64,000 bases of DNA from PFJX01 sp037442845 (GTDB lineage Bacteria; Pseudomonadota; Gammaproteobacteria; Burkholderiales; Thiobacillaceae). Where the stretch lies: positions 13,515 to 77,514 of the forward strand of contig JBBIPL010000002.1 in NCBI GenBank assembly GCA_037442845.1, in the 5' to 3' direction. The translations under genes were made by a program, and so were the position numbers. The number at the start of each line of letters is the position of its first letter. Within the stretch, counting starts at the first letter, position 1. The notes under the pieces were generated by a model. It saw nothing but the letters and a program-made list of their open reading frames with translations, was not told the origin of the DNA and ran no database searches. Shown here piece by piece: positions 42,594 through 51,224 of this stretch.

Positions 42594-42628
42594 CCTAATT
42601 CCTAATTCCTAATTCCTAATTCCTAATC
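42594..42628. repeat. Heptanucleotide tandem repeat CCTAATT x5
   Basis: Four perfect copies of CCTAATT and one ending in C (CCTAATC), 14 bases after the CGGGAAA array. Both arrays have the same unit length and lie between the diheme cytochrome gene and the TauE-like gene. Confidence 0.95.
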
Positions 42629-42646
42629 CCCAACTCCCCTCCCTCC

Positions 42647-43135
42647 TCATTCGCACAACATGCCGCCCTCGATCCAGGCGCGCACGTCGCGCGTCCATGC
42701 CTCGTGGCCGCCGGGCACGGTGGGAAAGCGGCCGGCCGGCGTCATGCCGCTGTCCAGGGCCCAGCGGATGCGGCTGTCGTGCAGCAGGTGCTCGATCAGG
42801 CGCGCGGGCGCATCGACCACGCCCATGTTGCGCTGGATGAAGCGGCAGGTATCCGCCGCGTCCAGGCCGGTGTAGTCGAGCTTCTCCGGCGGCGCCATCC
42901 ACACGCCGCGTTCCAGACCGGTGATGTGTCGGGTATGGCAGTTGTCGCACAGATAGCGCGAGCGATGGCTGCCGTAGGCACGGCCGTTGTGCTTTCTGCT
43001 GGAGAACTGGTGGCATTGCAGGCAGCGCTCGTGGTGAAACTTCTTGTGCAGCGCATCGCCGAAAACGACCGGCGCGGCGCTCCAGGCGGGCGCCGCCAGC
43101 AGGCCGAGGACGAGCAGGAGCGGCGCCGGACTCAT
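42647..43135 (-). CDS. Periplasmic diheme c-type cytochrome
   Basis: An exported cytochrome of 162 residues. The signal peptide LLLVLGLLAAPAWSA is followed by two heme-binding motifs, CLQCH and CDNCH. Single His residues nearby may be distal ligands. A C-terminal segment (HEAWTRDVRAWIEGGMLC) resembles the ends of small soluble cytochromes. Its start overlaps the upstream BPSS1780-type membrane protein gene by four bases. Electron partners are unknown. Confidence 0.85.
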   Translation of the reverse strand: MSPAPLLLVLGLLAAPAWSAAPVVFGDALHKKFHHERCLQCHQFSSRKHNGRAYGSHRSRYLCDNCHTRHITGLERGVWMAPPEKLDYTGLDAADTCRFIQRNMGVVDAPARLIEHLLHDSRIRWALDSGMTPAGRFPTVPGGHEAWTRDVRAWIEGGMLCE

Positions 43136-43878
43136 GCGCCGTCGGCCTCCGCCGCGACGAAAATGGCCTGATAGGCGGCATAGGTGGAGGTGAGGGTCCA
43201 GGGCACGAACACCAGCAGGCCCAGACCGAAGGGGATCATCACCGCCGCCACGCCTGCCAGACCCAGGATCAGGCTGTAAAACAGGATTGCCCGCCAGTTG
43301 ACGCCGCAGGCCCACAGGCTCCACCACATGGCGCGGCCCGCCGGGAAACGCTCGAACAGCGCCAGACCGGGGGCGAACCAGGTGGCCATGAGCAGCGGCG
43401 CGAACAGCAGGGCGCCGAAGCCGAGCGCGGGCATGGCCGTGGCCAGCAGGCGCTCCGCCTCCTCCGGCGTCATGGCGGCTGGGTTCTGGGTCTGCCGCAC
43501 CATCTCTTCCAGATCGCCGCCGGTGAGCAAGCCGACCAGCCTGAAAATGAACAGGGTCGCCAGCATGTAGACCGCGCCGATCACCAGCAGGGGAAAGCGG
43601 CTCTCGCGCCAGCCCGCGGCCAGAAAGATGAAGGTCACCGGTTCGCCGCGGCTGCCGCCCCGGCTGGCGGCGAGAAAGCCGGCGACGATGAAGGGCGACA
43701 GGGCGTGCACCAGCACGCCACCCACCACCGGCAGCAGGCTCAGCGCCATCAGCGCCAGGAAGACCAGCGCCGTCATGCCGGCCCAGGCCACCGGGGCGAG
43801 CTTGAACAGGCGCCAGCCCGCCTTGATCCAGGCGAGGCCGGCGGCGGCGGGGAGTCGGACAACGGTCAGGTTGGGCAT
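43132..43878 (-). CDS. BPSS1780-type membrane protein
   Basis: A 248-residue integral membrane protein with about six TM helices (ALVFLALMALSLLPVVGGVL, LLVIGAVYMLATLFIF, AILFYSLILGLAGVAAVMIP, among others). WIKAGWRLFKLAPVAW near the N-terminus matches the family start. The ATG at 43878 is preferred over a GTG at 43884. It is probably co-transcribed with the diheme cytochrome. The DUF2189 protein at 62517 has a similar general architecture. Confidence 0.75.
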   Translation of the reverse strand: MPNLTVVRLPAAAGLAWIKAGWRLFKLAPVAWAGMTALVFLALMALSLLPVVGGVLVHALSPFIVAGFLAASRGGSRGEPVTFIFLAAGWRESRFPLLVIGAVYMLATLFIFRLVGLLTGGDLEEMVRQTQNPAAMTPEEAERLLATAMPALGFGALLFAPLLMATWFAPGLALFERFPAGRAMWWSLWACGVNWRAILFYSLILGLAGVAAVMIPFGLGLLVFVPWTLTSTYAAYQAIFVAAEADGA

Positions 43879-43937
43879 GGGCACTCAAACTAAAACCGCC
43901 GCGGGCGCGGCGGCGGGGTGGTCGGGCTTGTGCATGG

Positions 43938-44270
43938 TCAAAACTCGAATATGACCCACATGGGTACCATCAGGCTGGGCGTCAACCCCTCGAAGCGCGA
44001 CATCTGGCCATCGCCCAACTGGTCGATGAGGTAGTAGGGCCGGCCGTGCGGCGGCGTCACTTTCAGCATGTAAAGCTTGCCCTTGAGGCGGAACTCCTCG
44101 ACCCGGTCCTCGCCGCGCTGGACGATGGTGATGTGCGGCTCCAGATCGGCGTCGACGATGCCCGGCGGCGGCGGAATCTCCGGCAGGGGCTGCAATCCGG
44201 GCGGCCGGTCGGCGGCGTGGACGAGGGGCGCTGCGAGCAGGCAGACAAACAGCAAACGGGCGATGCGCAT
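43938..44270 (-). CDS. DUF2782 family exported protein
   Basis: A 110-residue periplasmic protein with the signal peptide LLFVCLLAAPLVHAA and a DUF2782 core, ITIVQRGEDRVEEFRLKGKL then GRPYYLIDQ. The family is typically found close to polA, as here. Function is unknown. It lies 51 bases after the LOG-family gene on the same strand. Confidence 0.82.
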   Translation of the reverse strand: MRIARLLFVCLLAAPLVHAADRPPGLQPLPEIPPPPGIVDADLEPHITIVQRGEDRVEEFRLKGKLYMLKVTPPHGRPYYLIDQLGDGQMSRFEGLTPSLMVPMWVIFEF

Positions 44271-44321
44271 GGCGGCAATCTCGTGTTGGGTACTCTGATT
44301 CTAGCAGCCCGGCCCGCGCGC

Positions 44322-45050
44322 TCAGAGATGGAGCAGGATTTCGCGTTCCTGCGCGGAAGGTTGGAAACCGCGGCTCTCGTAGTGGCGGAAAATGGCCTCC
44401 ACCACCTGCTCCGGCTCGTCGATGACCTGGATGAGGTCCAGGTCGGCCGCGTCGATCATGCCCTCCCGCACCAGGGTGCCGCGGAACCAGTCCACCAGGC
44501 CGCCCCAGAACGCCGCCTTCACCAAAATGATGGGAATGCGCCGGGTCTTGCCGGTCTGCACCAGGGTCAGGGCCTCCATCAGCTCGTCCAGGGTGCCGAA
44601 GCCGCCGGGCATGACCACGTAGGCGCTGGCGAACTTCACGAACATCACCTTGCGCGCGAAGAAATGGCGGAAGGTCTGGCTGATGTCCTGGAAGGGGTTG
44701 GCGCGCTGCTCGTGCGGCAGCTGGATGTTGAGGCCGACGCTGGGCGACTTGCCGAAGAAGGCTCCTTTGTTGGCCGCCTCCATCACCCCCGGCCCGCCCC
44801 CGGACAACACGGAAAACCCGGCGTCGGAAAGCTTCCTGGCGATCGCTTCGGTGAGCATGTAATAGGCCGAATCCGGCTGGATGCGGGCGCTGCCGAAAAT
44901 GCTCACCGCCGGCCGGATGGGCGCCAGCCGCTCGGTGGCCTCGACGAACTCGGCCATGATCTCGAACATGCGCCAGGACTCGCGCGCGGAAAGCCGCGCC
45001 TCGTCGCTGCCGCCGGGGTCGATGAGGTCGGGTAGCTTGGGTTTGCTCAT
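44322..45050 (-). CDS. LOG-family protein (TIGR00730)
   Basis: A Rossmann-fold protein of the Lonely Guy family, 242 residues. The signature PGGFGTLDELMEAL and the upstream GGGPGVMEAANKGAF form the nucleotide-binding site. LOG enzymes cleave cytokinin or purine nucleoside 5'-monophosphates to base and ribose 5-phosphate. I chose the ATG at 45050 (MSKPKLPDL). It is divergent from polA across 85 bases. Confidence 0.88.
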   Translation of the reverse strand: MSKPKLPDLIDPGGSDEARLSARESWRMFEIMAEFVEATERLAPIRPAVSIFGSARIQPDSAYYMLTEAIARKLSDAGFSVLSGGGPGVMEAANKGAFFGKSPSVGLNIQLPHEQRANPFQDISQTFRHFFARKVMFVKFASAYVVMPGGFGTLDELMEALTLVQTGKTRRIPIILVKAAFWGGLVDWFRGTLVREGMIDAADLDLIQVIDEPEQVVEAIFRHYESRGFQPSAQEREILLHL

Positions 45051-45135
45051 GGCGGTCCGGGTCGGAGAGGACGCCTGGATTGTAGCCGGCGGCGGACGGA
45101 CAACCGAATACAATGCGACCTCCCCCGGAGGCCCC

Positions 45136-47943
45136 ATGTCCCGCATTCTGCTCCTGGTGGACGGCTCGTCCTACCTGTACCGCGCCTTCCACGCGCTGCC
45201 CGACCTGCGCAGCGCCGACGGCTTCCCCACCGGCGCTATGCACGGCGTCATCGCCATGCTGCGCAAGCTGCGCCGCGACTATCCCAGCGCCTACGCTGCG
45301 TGTGTTTTCGACGCCAAGGGCAAAACCTTTAGGGACGACTGGTATCCAGAATACAAGGCCCACCGCCCCCCCATGCCGGAAGACCTGGCCAGGCAGATCG
45401 CCCCCCTGCACGAAGCGGTGCGCGCCCTCGGCTGGCCCCTGCTCATGGTGGAGGGGGTGGAGGCGGACGACGTCATCGGCACCCTCGCCCGCCAGGCGGA
45501 AGAGGCGGGCATGCAAGCGGTGGTCTCCACCGGCGACAAGGATCTGGCCCAGCTGGTGACGCCCCGGGTGCGGCTCGTCAACACCATGACCAACGAGGTG
45601 CTGGACGAGGCCGGCGTGCTCGCCAAGTTCGGCGTGCCCGCCGGCCGCATCGTCGACTACCTGACCCTGGTGGGCGATACGGTGGACAACGTGCCCGGCG
45701 TCGACAAGGTGGGCCCCAAGACGGCGGCGAAGTGGATCGAGCAGTTCGGCGGCCTGGACGAACTCATGGCCAGGGCCGGCGAGGTGAAGGGCGCCGTCGG
45801 CGAGAACCTGCGCCGCGCCCTGGACTGGCTGCCCACGGGGCGCAGGCTGGTGACGGTGAAGACCGACGTGGCGCTGGACGTGCAGCCCGATGCTCTCGCC
45901 TGGAAGGACGAGGACACGGAGGCCCTGCGCGCGCTGTTCACCCGGTACAGCTTCCGGACCTGGCTGAAGGAAATGAACGGCGAGGGGGGAACACCCCCAC
46001 CCCAACCCCTCCCCCATCGAAGGGGAGGGGCTCGCCAAGCCGCTTCCTTGACTGCGGAGGGCGGCGGAGGGGCTCTTGAAACCCCCTCCCCCTTGAGGGG
46101 GGAGGGTGGGGGAGGGGGTGTTGGCTCGGCGAACGTGGAGCGCCGTTACCAGGCCATCCTCGACTGGCCAGGCTTCGACCGCTGGTTCGCCAAGCTGCAA
46201 GCCGCCGACCTGGTCTGCCTGGACACGGAAACCACCAGCCTGGACCCCATGCGGGCCCGGCTGGTGGGCCTGTCCTTCAGCGTCGAACCGGGTGAAGCCG
46301 CCTACCTCCCCCTGGCCCACCACTACGCCGGCGCCCCGGCCCAGTTGTCCCTGGCCGAGGTCTTAGCCCGCCTGAAACCTTGGCTGGAAGACGCCGCCCG
46401 CGCCAAGGTCGGCCAGAACCTGAAGTACGACTGGCATGTGCTGATGAACCACGGCATCCGGCTCGCCGGCATCGCCCACGACACCCTGCTGCAAAGCTAC
46501 GTGCTGGAAGCGCACGAACGCCACGACATGGACACCCTGGCCGCCCGCCACCTGGGGGAAACCACCATCAAGTACGAGGAGGTGTGCGGCAAGGGCGCCA
46601 ACCAGATCGGCTTCGACCAGGTGGACGTGGAGCAGGCCACGGCCTACGCCGCCGAGGACGCCGACATCACCCTGCGCCTGCATCAGGCGCTGCATCCGAC
46701 GCTGGTGGCCACGCCCGGCCTGGAGCACGTCTACCGCGACATGGAGATGCCGCTGCTGCCCATCCTGGCGCGCATGGAGCGCACCGGCGTGAAGCTGGAT
46801 GCGGACCTGCTGCGCCGGCATTCCGCCTTCCTCGCCGGCGAGATGCTGGAACTGGAAGCCAAGGCGCACCAGGCCGCCGGCCAGCCCTTCAACCTGAATT
46901 CCCCCAAGCAACTGGGCGAAATCCTGTTCGGCCGACTGGGCCTGAAGCCGAAGAAGAAAACCCCTGGCGGCGCGCCTTCAACCAATGAAGATGCGCTGCA
47001 GGAGCTCGCCCTGGACCATCCCCTGCCCAGGCTGATCCTGGACTACCGGGGCCTGGCCAAGCTGAAGTCGACCTACACCGACAAGCTGCCGGGCATGGTC
47101 AACCCGCAAACCGGCCGGGTGCACACCACCTATTCCCAGGCCGTCGCGGTCACCGGGCGGCTGGCCAGCAACGACCCCAACCTGCAGAACATCCCGGTGC
47201 GCACCGTCGAGGGCCGCAAGATCCGCGAGGCCTTCATCGCCGAGCCGGGCCATGTCATCGTCTCCGCCGACTACTCGCAGATCGAGCTGCGCATCATGGC
47301 CCACCTGTCCAATGATGCCGGCCTGTTGAAAGCCTTCCGCGAGGATGCCGACATCCATCGCGCCACCGCCGCCGAGGTCCAGGGCGTGCCACCCGACCAG
47401 GTCACGGCGGACATGCGGCGCATGGCCAAGGCGGTGAACTTCGGCCTCATCTACGGCATGTCGGAATTCGGTTTGAGTCAGCAGCTCAACGTCGAACGCA
47501 CCGTCGCCCGCGCCTACATCGACCGCTACTTCGCCCGCTATCCCGGCGTGCTCGACTACATGAACCGCACCCGCGAAGCGGCCCGCGCCCAGGGCTTTGT
47601 TGCAACCCTGTTCGGCCGCCGCCTGTACCTGCCGGAACTCGCCGGCGGCGCCCCCGCCCGCCGCCAGGGCGCCGAGCGCGCCGCCATCAACGCGCCCATG
47701 CAGGGCACCGCGGCGGACCTCATCAAGCTGGCGATGATCGCGGTGCAGGCCTGGCTGGATACTTCCGGACTGAAATCCAGGCTCATCATGCAGGTGCACG
47801 ACGAACTGGTGCTGGAGGCGCCGGAAGGCGAACTGGACGCCATCCGCGCCGGCCTGCCGGAGAAGATGTGCGGCGTCGCCAGTCTGGCGGTGCCGCTCAA
47901 GGCCGAGGTGGGCGTAGGGGCGAACTGGGAGGCGGCGCATTGA
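45136..47943 (+). CDS. polA: DNA polymerase I, with an in-frame repeat insertion
   Basis: Replication/repair polymerase. Domains in order: 5'-3' exonuclease (residues 1 to about 284, LVDGSSYLYRAFHALPDLR), an insertion at about 285-329, 3'-5' exonuclease with intact DxE in CLDTETTSLDP, and the polymerase with DYSQIELR and QVHDELVLE. The 935-residue length is near normal. The insertion is a translated palindromic repeat rich in Gly and Pro that keeps the frame. I chose the ATG at 45136 (MSRILLLVDGS), which follows GGAGG. Confidence 0.96.
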   Translation: MSRILLLVDGSSYLYRAFHALPDLRSADGFPTGAMHGVIAMLRKLRRDYPSAYAACVFDAKGKTFRDDWYPEYKAHRPPMPEDLARQIAPLHEAVRALGWPLLMVEGVEADDVIGTLARQAEEAGMQAVVSTGDKDLAQLVTPRVRLVNTMTNEVLDEAGVLAKFGVPAGRIVDYLTLVGDTVDNVPGVDKVGPKTAAKWIEQFGGLDELMARAGEVKGAVGENLRRALDWLPTGRRLVTVKTDVALDVQPDALAWKDEDTEALRALFTRYSFRTWLKEMNGEGGTPPPQPLPHRRGGARQAASLTAEGGGGALETPSPLRGEGGGGGVGSANVERRYQAILDWPGFDRWFAKLQAADLVCLDTETTSLDPMRARLVGLSFSVEPGEAAYLPLAHHYAGAPAQLSLAEVLARLKPWLEDAARAKVGQNLKYDWHVLMNHGIRLAGIAHDTLLQSYVLEAHERHDMDTLAARHLGETTIKYEEVCGKGANQIGFDQVDVEQATAYAAEDADITLRLHQALHPTLVATPGLEHVYRDMEMPLLPILARMERTGVKLDADLLRRHSAFLAGEMLELEAKAHQAAGQPFNLNSPKQLGEILFGRLGLKPKKKTPGGAPSTNEDALQELALDHPLPRLILDYRGLAKLKSTYTDKLPGMVNPQTGRVHTTYSQAVAVTGRLASNDPNLQNIPVRTVEGRKIREAFIAEPGHVIVSADYSQIELRIMAHLSNDAGLLKAFREDADIHRATAAEVQGVPPDQVTADMRRMAKAVNFGLIYGMSEFGLSQQLNVERTVARAYIDRYFARYPGVLDYMNRTREAARAQGFVATLFGRRLYLPELAGGAPARRQGAERAAINAPMQGTAADLIKLAMIAVQAWLDTSGLKSRLIMQVHDELVLEAPEGELDAIRAGLPEKMCGVASLAVPLKAEVGVGANWEAAH
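45990..46122. repeat. Palindromic repeat element inserted in polA
   Basis: About 133 bases bounded by AACACCCCC (45990-45998) and its complement GGGGGTGTT (46114-46122). Inside are two hairpins: CCCCTCCCC (46006-46014) with GGGGAGGGG (46022-46030), and CCCTCCCCC (46084-46092) with GGGGG(G)AGGG (46097-46106). It is open in the polA frame and in the reverse frame. Composition and symmetry differ sharply from the surrounding gene. Confidence 0.85.
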
Positions 47944-48037
47944 GCGCCACCCGGCACAGGCGGGACTTTCCCCGCAATGGCCCAACCCTCTATGCTCACC
48001 CCCTGCCAACCCGAAGCATCCCGCTCCCCAGCCCGCC

Positions 48038-49522
48038 ATGCACCCCGATCCCACCCTCTCCATGCAAAAGGGCCTGAGCGCCGGCCATGCGCTGTTCTAC
48101 GTACTCTGCCAGGAAGAGGCGCGCCTGGAGCGCATGCTGGCGGACCTCAGCGCCAGCCATTACGGCGACGACCGGCCGCTGGTGATCTGGACCGCCGCCG
48201 CCGGTTTCCGTGACGGCGAGGCCGGCGCGGAGGCGATCACCGACCCGCTGGAGGCGGTGCGCCACGTCGCGTCCAGCCGGCGCGAGGCCTTCTTCCTGCT
48301 GGAGGACCTGCCGGCCTGGTTCGACAGCCGTCCCGACCTGGTGCGCGCCCTGCGCGACCTCGACAAGGCCCTGGCGGGCGGCCCCACCCACGTGTTCCTC
48401 TCCCACCCGCAGCTGCTGCTGCCGGAAACCCTGAAGCACCAGGTCTTTCCCGTCGAACTGGGCATGCCCACGCAAGGCGAGATCGCCGCCTACCTGCGGG
48501 ACGCCATCGCCGGCGGCGTGATTCCGGCGCAGACCGAGGAATGGCTGTCCACCTGCGGCGGCGCCATGCGCGGCATGAGCCTGTACGAGATCGGCCACCT
48601 GCTGCGCCGCCTGGCGCGGGACAAGAGGCTGCGCCTGGACGACGCCCTGCCGGAGATCATCGAGGCCAAGTCCGCCGTGCTCATGAAGGAGGGCTGCCTC
48701 AAGTACATCGGCGAGTGCGCGGACATCGCCCACCTGGGCGGCCTCGACAACCTGAAGGAGTGGGTGTTGAGCCGCAAGCCGCTGTTCACCAGCCAGGCCA
48801 TGCAATCGGGCCTGCCCCTGCCCAAGGGCGTGCTGTTCATGGGGGTCAGCGGCTGCGGCAAGAGCATGGCGGCGAAGGTCATCGCCGGCACCTGGAACCT
48901 GCCGCTGGTGCGCCTGGACATGAACCTGGTGCTGTCCGGCGCCTTCGGCGCGCCGGAGTACGCCTTCGACCGCGCCCTGCGCGTGGCCGAGCAGATCGCG
49001 CCGATGGTGCTGTGGATCGACGAAATGGAGAACAGCTTCGGCTACGACGTGGGCGCCACCGGCGGCAACACCAACATCTTCTCCAGCTTCCTCACCTGGA
49101 TGCAGGAGAAGCCGGATTCGGTATTCGTGGTGGCCACCGCCAACCGCATCGAGAAGCTGCCCGCCGAGGTCATCCGCAAGGGCCGCTTCGACCAGTTGTT
49201 CTTCCTCGACCTGCCCAGCGACGAGGAACGCAAGATGATTTTCCGCATCCACATCGCCGCCTTCGGCCTCGACGCCGACGTTTTCAACCTCAACCTGCTC
49301 GCCGCCGCCACCCGCGAATGGAGCGGCGCCGAGATCGAGCAGGCGGTGAAGGCGGCGCGCATCCGCGCCTATACGGAAGGGCACCCCTTCAGCCAGAACG
49401 ACATCATCTGGAACACCGCGCGCATGGTGCCGCTGTCGCGCACCATGGGCGAGCAGATCAAGGCCTTGCGCCAGTGGGCGCAGACGCGGGCGACGCCGGC
49501 CTCGAAGAAGGCGGAGACGTAA
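48038..49522 (+). CDS. Ycf46-like AAA+ ATPase
   Basis: A 494-residue ATPase resembling the chloroplast/cyanobacterial Ycf46 group. The first 230 residues or so are a specific N-terminal domain (ALFYVLCQEEARLERMLADL). The AAA+ core has Walker A GVSGCGKS (269-276), Walker B VLWIDEMENSF and sensor/arginine-finger region VIRKGRFDQLFFLDLPS. The family has been linked to photosynthesis or stress regulation elsewhere; no role can be assigned here. It starts 95 bases after polA. Confidence 0.85.
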   Translation: MHPDPTLSMQKGLSAGHALFYVLCQEEARLERMLADLSASHYGDDRPLVIWTAAAGFRDGEAGAEAITDPLEAVRHVASSRREAFFLLEDLPAWFDSRPDLVRALRDLDKALAGGPTHVFLSHPQLLLPETLKHQVFPVELGMPTQGEIAAYLRDAIAGGVIPAQTEEWLSTCGGAMRGMSLYEIGHLLRRLARDKRLRLDDALPEIIEAKSAVLMKEGCLKYIGECADIAHLGGLDNLKEWVLSRKPLFTSQAMQSGLPLPKGVLFMGVSGCGKSMAAKVIAGTWNLPLVRLDMNLVLSGAFGAPEYAFDRALRVAEQIAPMVLWIDEMENSFGYDVGATGGNTNIFSSFLTWMQEKPDSVFVVATANRIEKLPAEVIRKGRFDQLFFLDLPSDEERKMIFRIHIAAFGLDADVFNLNLLAAATREWSGAEIEQAVKAARIRAYTEGHPFSQNDIIWNTARMVPLSRTMGEQIKALRQWAQTRATPASKKAET

Positions 49523-49582
49523 CCGCCTCCCATCTGTCTTCCCACTGTGGCGCCATGCCGCGACTTTGCCGAGACGGGAGCG

Positions 49583-50124
49583 ATGAAAACGAAAGACGGC
49601 AATCCCATCCTCAACAGCCCCTATGAGGAACCCGCGCGCCATTACGCCACCGACGCCCAAGGCAACCTGAACTACCAGGATGTCCGGGACGGACGGCGCA
49701 TCTTCACGCCCGATGCGCCCCAGGCGCCGATCGGCCAGCAGGCGCAAGACATCCTCCACGACCTGAACGACCTGGCCGCCGCCTATGGCGAGCACCTGGT
49801 CAACCAATTGCGCGACGCGTTGCGGCGCTGGCGCGAGGGCGGCCATGGCGGCGTCACCAGCCGGGTGATCCGGGCTATGTCGCGGATGGCAAACAGCGCA
49901 ACTACCTGCCGGACTAGCTGATCCGCCTTGTCACGCCGGAGGGCAACCGCGCCCACCTCATCCTGGAAATCACCGGCTTCAACCAGGCCAGGGAAAGGTT
50001 GGGCCTGGCGCCCTGGTACTTCGAGGACATCGACAACATCAAGCCGGCCCTGGAAAAGGCCATCCAGCGCATCGTCGAAGAAGTGGACGCCGGGGTGGAC
50101 ACCGGTCCAATCGGACCAAGTTAA
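49583..50124 (+). pseudogene. Remnant of a type III restriction enzyme (Res) subunit
   Basis: The first frame reads GNPILNSPYEEPARHY and WREGGHGGVTSRVIRAMSRM, matching a segment common to type III Res subunits. Near 49870 the coding signal shifts frame to GYVADGKQRNYLPD, hits an in-frame TAG at 49915-49917, and continues LIRLVTPEGNRAHLILEITG to a TAA at 50122. The helicase core, most of the C-terminal nuclease domain and the Mod gene are absent. It is a deleted, frameshifted, stop-containing relic. Confidence 0.7.
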
Positions 50125-50155
50125 ACTCACTTCGTTTTCGACACGGGAGCACGCC

Positions 50156-50398
50156 ATGCAAGCCGTCAACATCCACGAAGCCAAAACCCATCTTTCACGC
50201 CTGGTGGAAGAAGTCGCAGCGGGCGGTGAAATCGTCATCGCCAAGGCTGGACGGCCGGTGGCGCGTATCGTTCCCCTCGCCGGCAGTGCCCCGCGGCCAC
50301 GCAGGCTTGGTGTCCTCAAGGGCAGGATCCAGGTCCCCGACGATTTCGATGCCCCCCTGCCGGACAGCGTTTTGCGGGATTTCGGAATCGAGCCGTGA
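50156..50398 (+). CDS. Phd/YefM-type (VapB-like) antitoxin
   Basis: An 80-residue antitoxin. The N-terminal DNA-binding half is MQAVNIHEAKTHLSRLVEEV, then AGRPVARIVPL, the usual Phd core; the C-terminal tail (GRIQVPDDFDAPLPDSVLRD) would wrap the toxin. Its stop overlaps the toxin start in GTGA. It lies 31 bases after the restriction remnant, a typical accessory setting. Confidence 0.92.
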   Translation: MQAVNIHEAKTHLSRLVEEVAAGGEIVIAKAGRPVARIVPLAGSAPRPRRLGVLKGRIQVPDDFDAPLPDSVLRDFGIEP

Positions 50399-50772
50399 GA
50401 CTGTTGCTGGACACCCACATCCTGCTATGGAGCCTGTCGGGCGACCCCCGTTTGGGCAAGGCCGAGGCCCTGATTCTCGATGCGGCCAATGAGGTCATGG
50501 TCAGCATAGCCAGTTACCTCGAAATCGCCATCAAGGCCAGCCAGGGCAAGATCGCCGCCAATCTGGCGGAAATCCGTTCCGCCGTAGCGGAAAGCGGCTT
50601 TGACGAGCTCTCCGTGACGGGTAGCCACGCGGAAATGCTGGTCACCCTCCCCTGGCACCACAAAGACCCATTCGACCGCCTGCTGGTAGCCCAGGCCCTC
50701 GCCGAACCCCTGCGCCTCATCACGGTGGATGCCTGGGTGGCGCGATATTCGGACACCGTGATCCTGCTCTGA
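50395..50772 (+). CDS. PIN-domain (VapC-like) toxin
   Basis: A 125-residue predicted magnesium-dependent RNase. Acidic residues of the PIN site are visible: D6 in LLLDTHILLW, E43 region in SYLEIAIK, D in HHKDPFDRLLVAQA and D in TVDAWVARY. The GTG start overlaps the antitoxin stop, so the two are translationally coupled. All key acids are present, so the pair may be active. Confidence 0.93.
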   Translation: MRLLLDTHILLWSLSGDPRLGKAEALILDAANEVMVSIASYLEIAIKASQGKIAANLAEIRSAVAESGFDELSVTGSHAEMLVTLPWHHKDPFDRLLVAQALAEPLRLITVDAWVARYSDTVILL

Positions 50773-50795
50773 CGCCATGACCGCCAAAAAGGGCC

Positions 50796-50874
50796 GTAGG
50801 GCGCATGAGCCGAAGGCGTTATCCGTCGGATGCGGGGTGCATACGGCGCAAGGCGCTGCGCTTTTCCGCCCTAC
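50796..50874. repeat. Dispersed repeat bounded by GTAGGGCG/CGCCCTAC
   Basis: GTAGGGCG (50796-50803) and CGCCCTAC (50867-50874) bound about 79 bases. The inner sequence (CATGAGCCGAAGGCGTTATC and GGCGCAAGGCGCTGCGCTTT) resembles a small palindromic repeat I recall from many proteobacterial genomes. It lies 23 bases after the VapC-like gene. Confidence 0.6.
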
Positions 50875-51129
50875 GCGGGCTACGCCCAGCAGGAGGCGGT
50901 GGAAGCCGCCAACTGGTTGAACGAGGTGGCGGAAAATCCAACACCGGCGCCCATCTGCTGTCCCGGTTGAGGAATGCCCAGGCACACGCCGAGGAGAACA
51001 GCGCCGACCGCTTGCCCCGCATCGCCTTCAACCCGGATTGTCCATTAGGCGGCCCTGCGGGCCTACGCGCGCCCTGGCGGCCGGAACTGGGCTGAACGCC
51101 CGGCGGTTCGAAAACCCCTTTGTTTTCGC

Positions 51130-51218
51130 CGTTCCCGCGAAGGCGGGAAGCCAGTCTGATCAAGGCGCTGGCTCCCCGCCCCCCGCTTTCGCGGGGGCAG
51201 GCATGCGGGGATGACGAA
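51130..51218. repeat. REP-like palindromic repeat
   Basis: TTCCCGC (51132-51138) pairs with GCGGGAA (51143-51149) and CCCCCGC (51180-51186) pairs with GCGGGGG (51191-51197); CCAG and CTGG lie between. The double stem-loop with the tail GGGGATGACGAA is typical of extragenic palindromes. It abuts the 3' end of moaE. Confidence 0.6.
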
Positions 51219-51224
51219 TAAGCC

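Larger units (their letters stand above)
50773..51224. other. Gene-free patch with dispersed repeats and a coding remnant
   Basis: It contains a repeat at 50796-50874 and a second at about 51130-51218. Between them, roughly 50876-51050, a shifted forward frame keeps GC-ending codons (GYAQQEAVEAANWLNEVAE, then in the next frame LLSRLRNAQAHAEENSADRL and IAFNPD). That looks like a degraded gene with a frameshift, family unknown. No intact gene is present. Confidence 0.5.

Noticed and set aside
42541..42628. Heptamer arrays as a CRISPR array
   Set aside because: Units are seven bases with no spacers and there are no cas genes nearby.
43885..46323. Very long minus-strand open frame (about 812 codons) opposite polA, LOG and DUF2782
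   Set aside because: It is the antisense of genes with clear homology; its codons and residues are not protein-like, and high GC makes such frames common.
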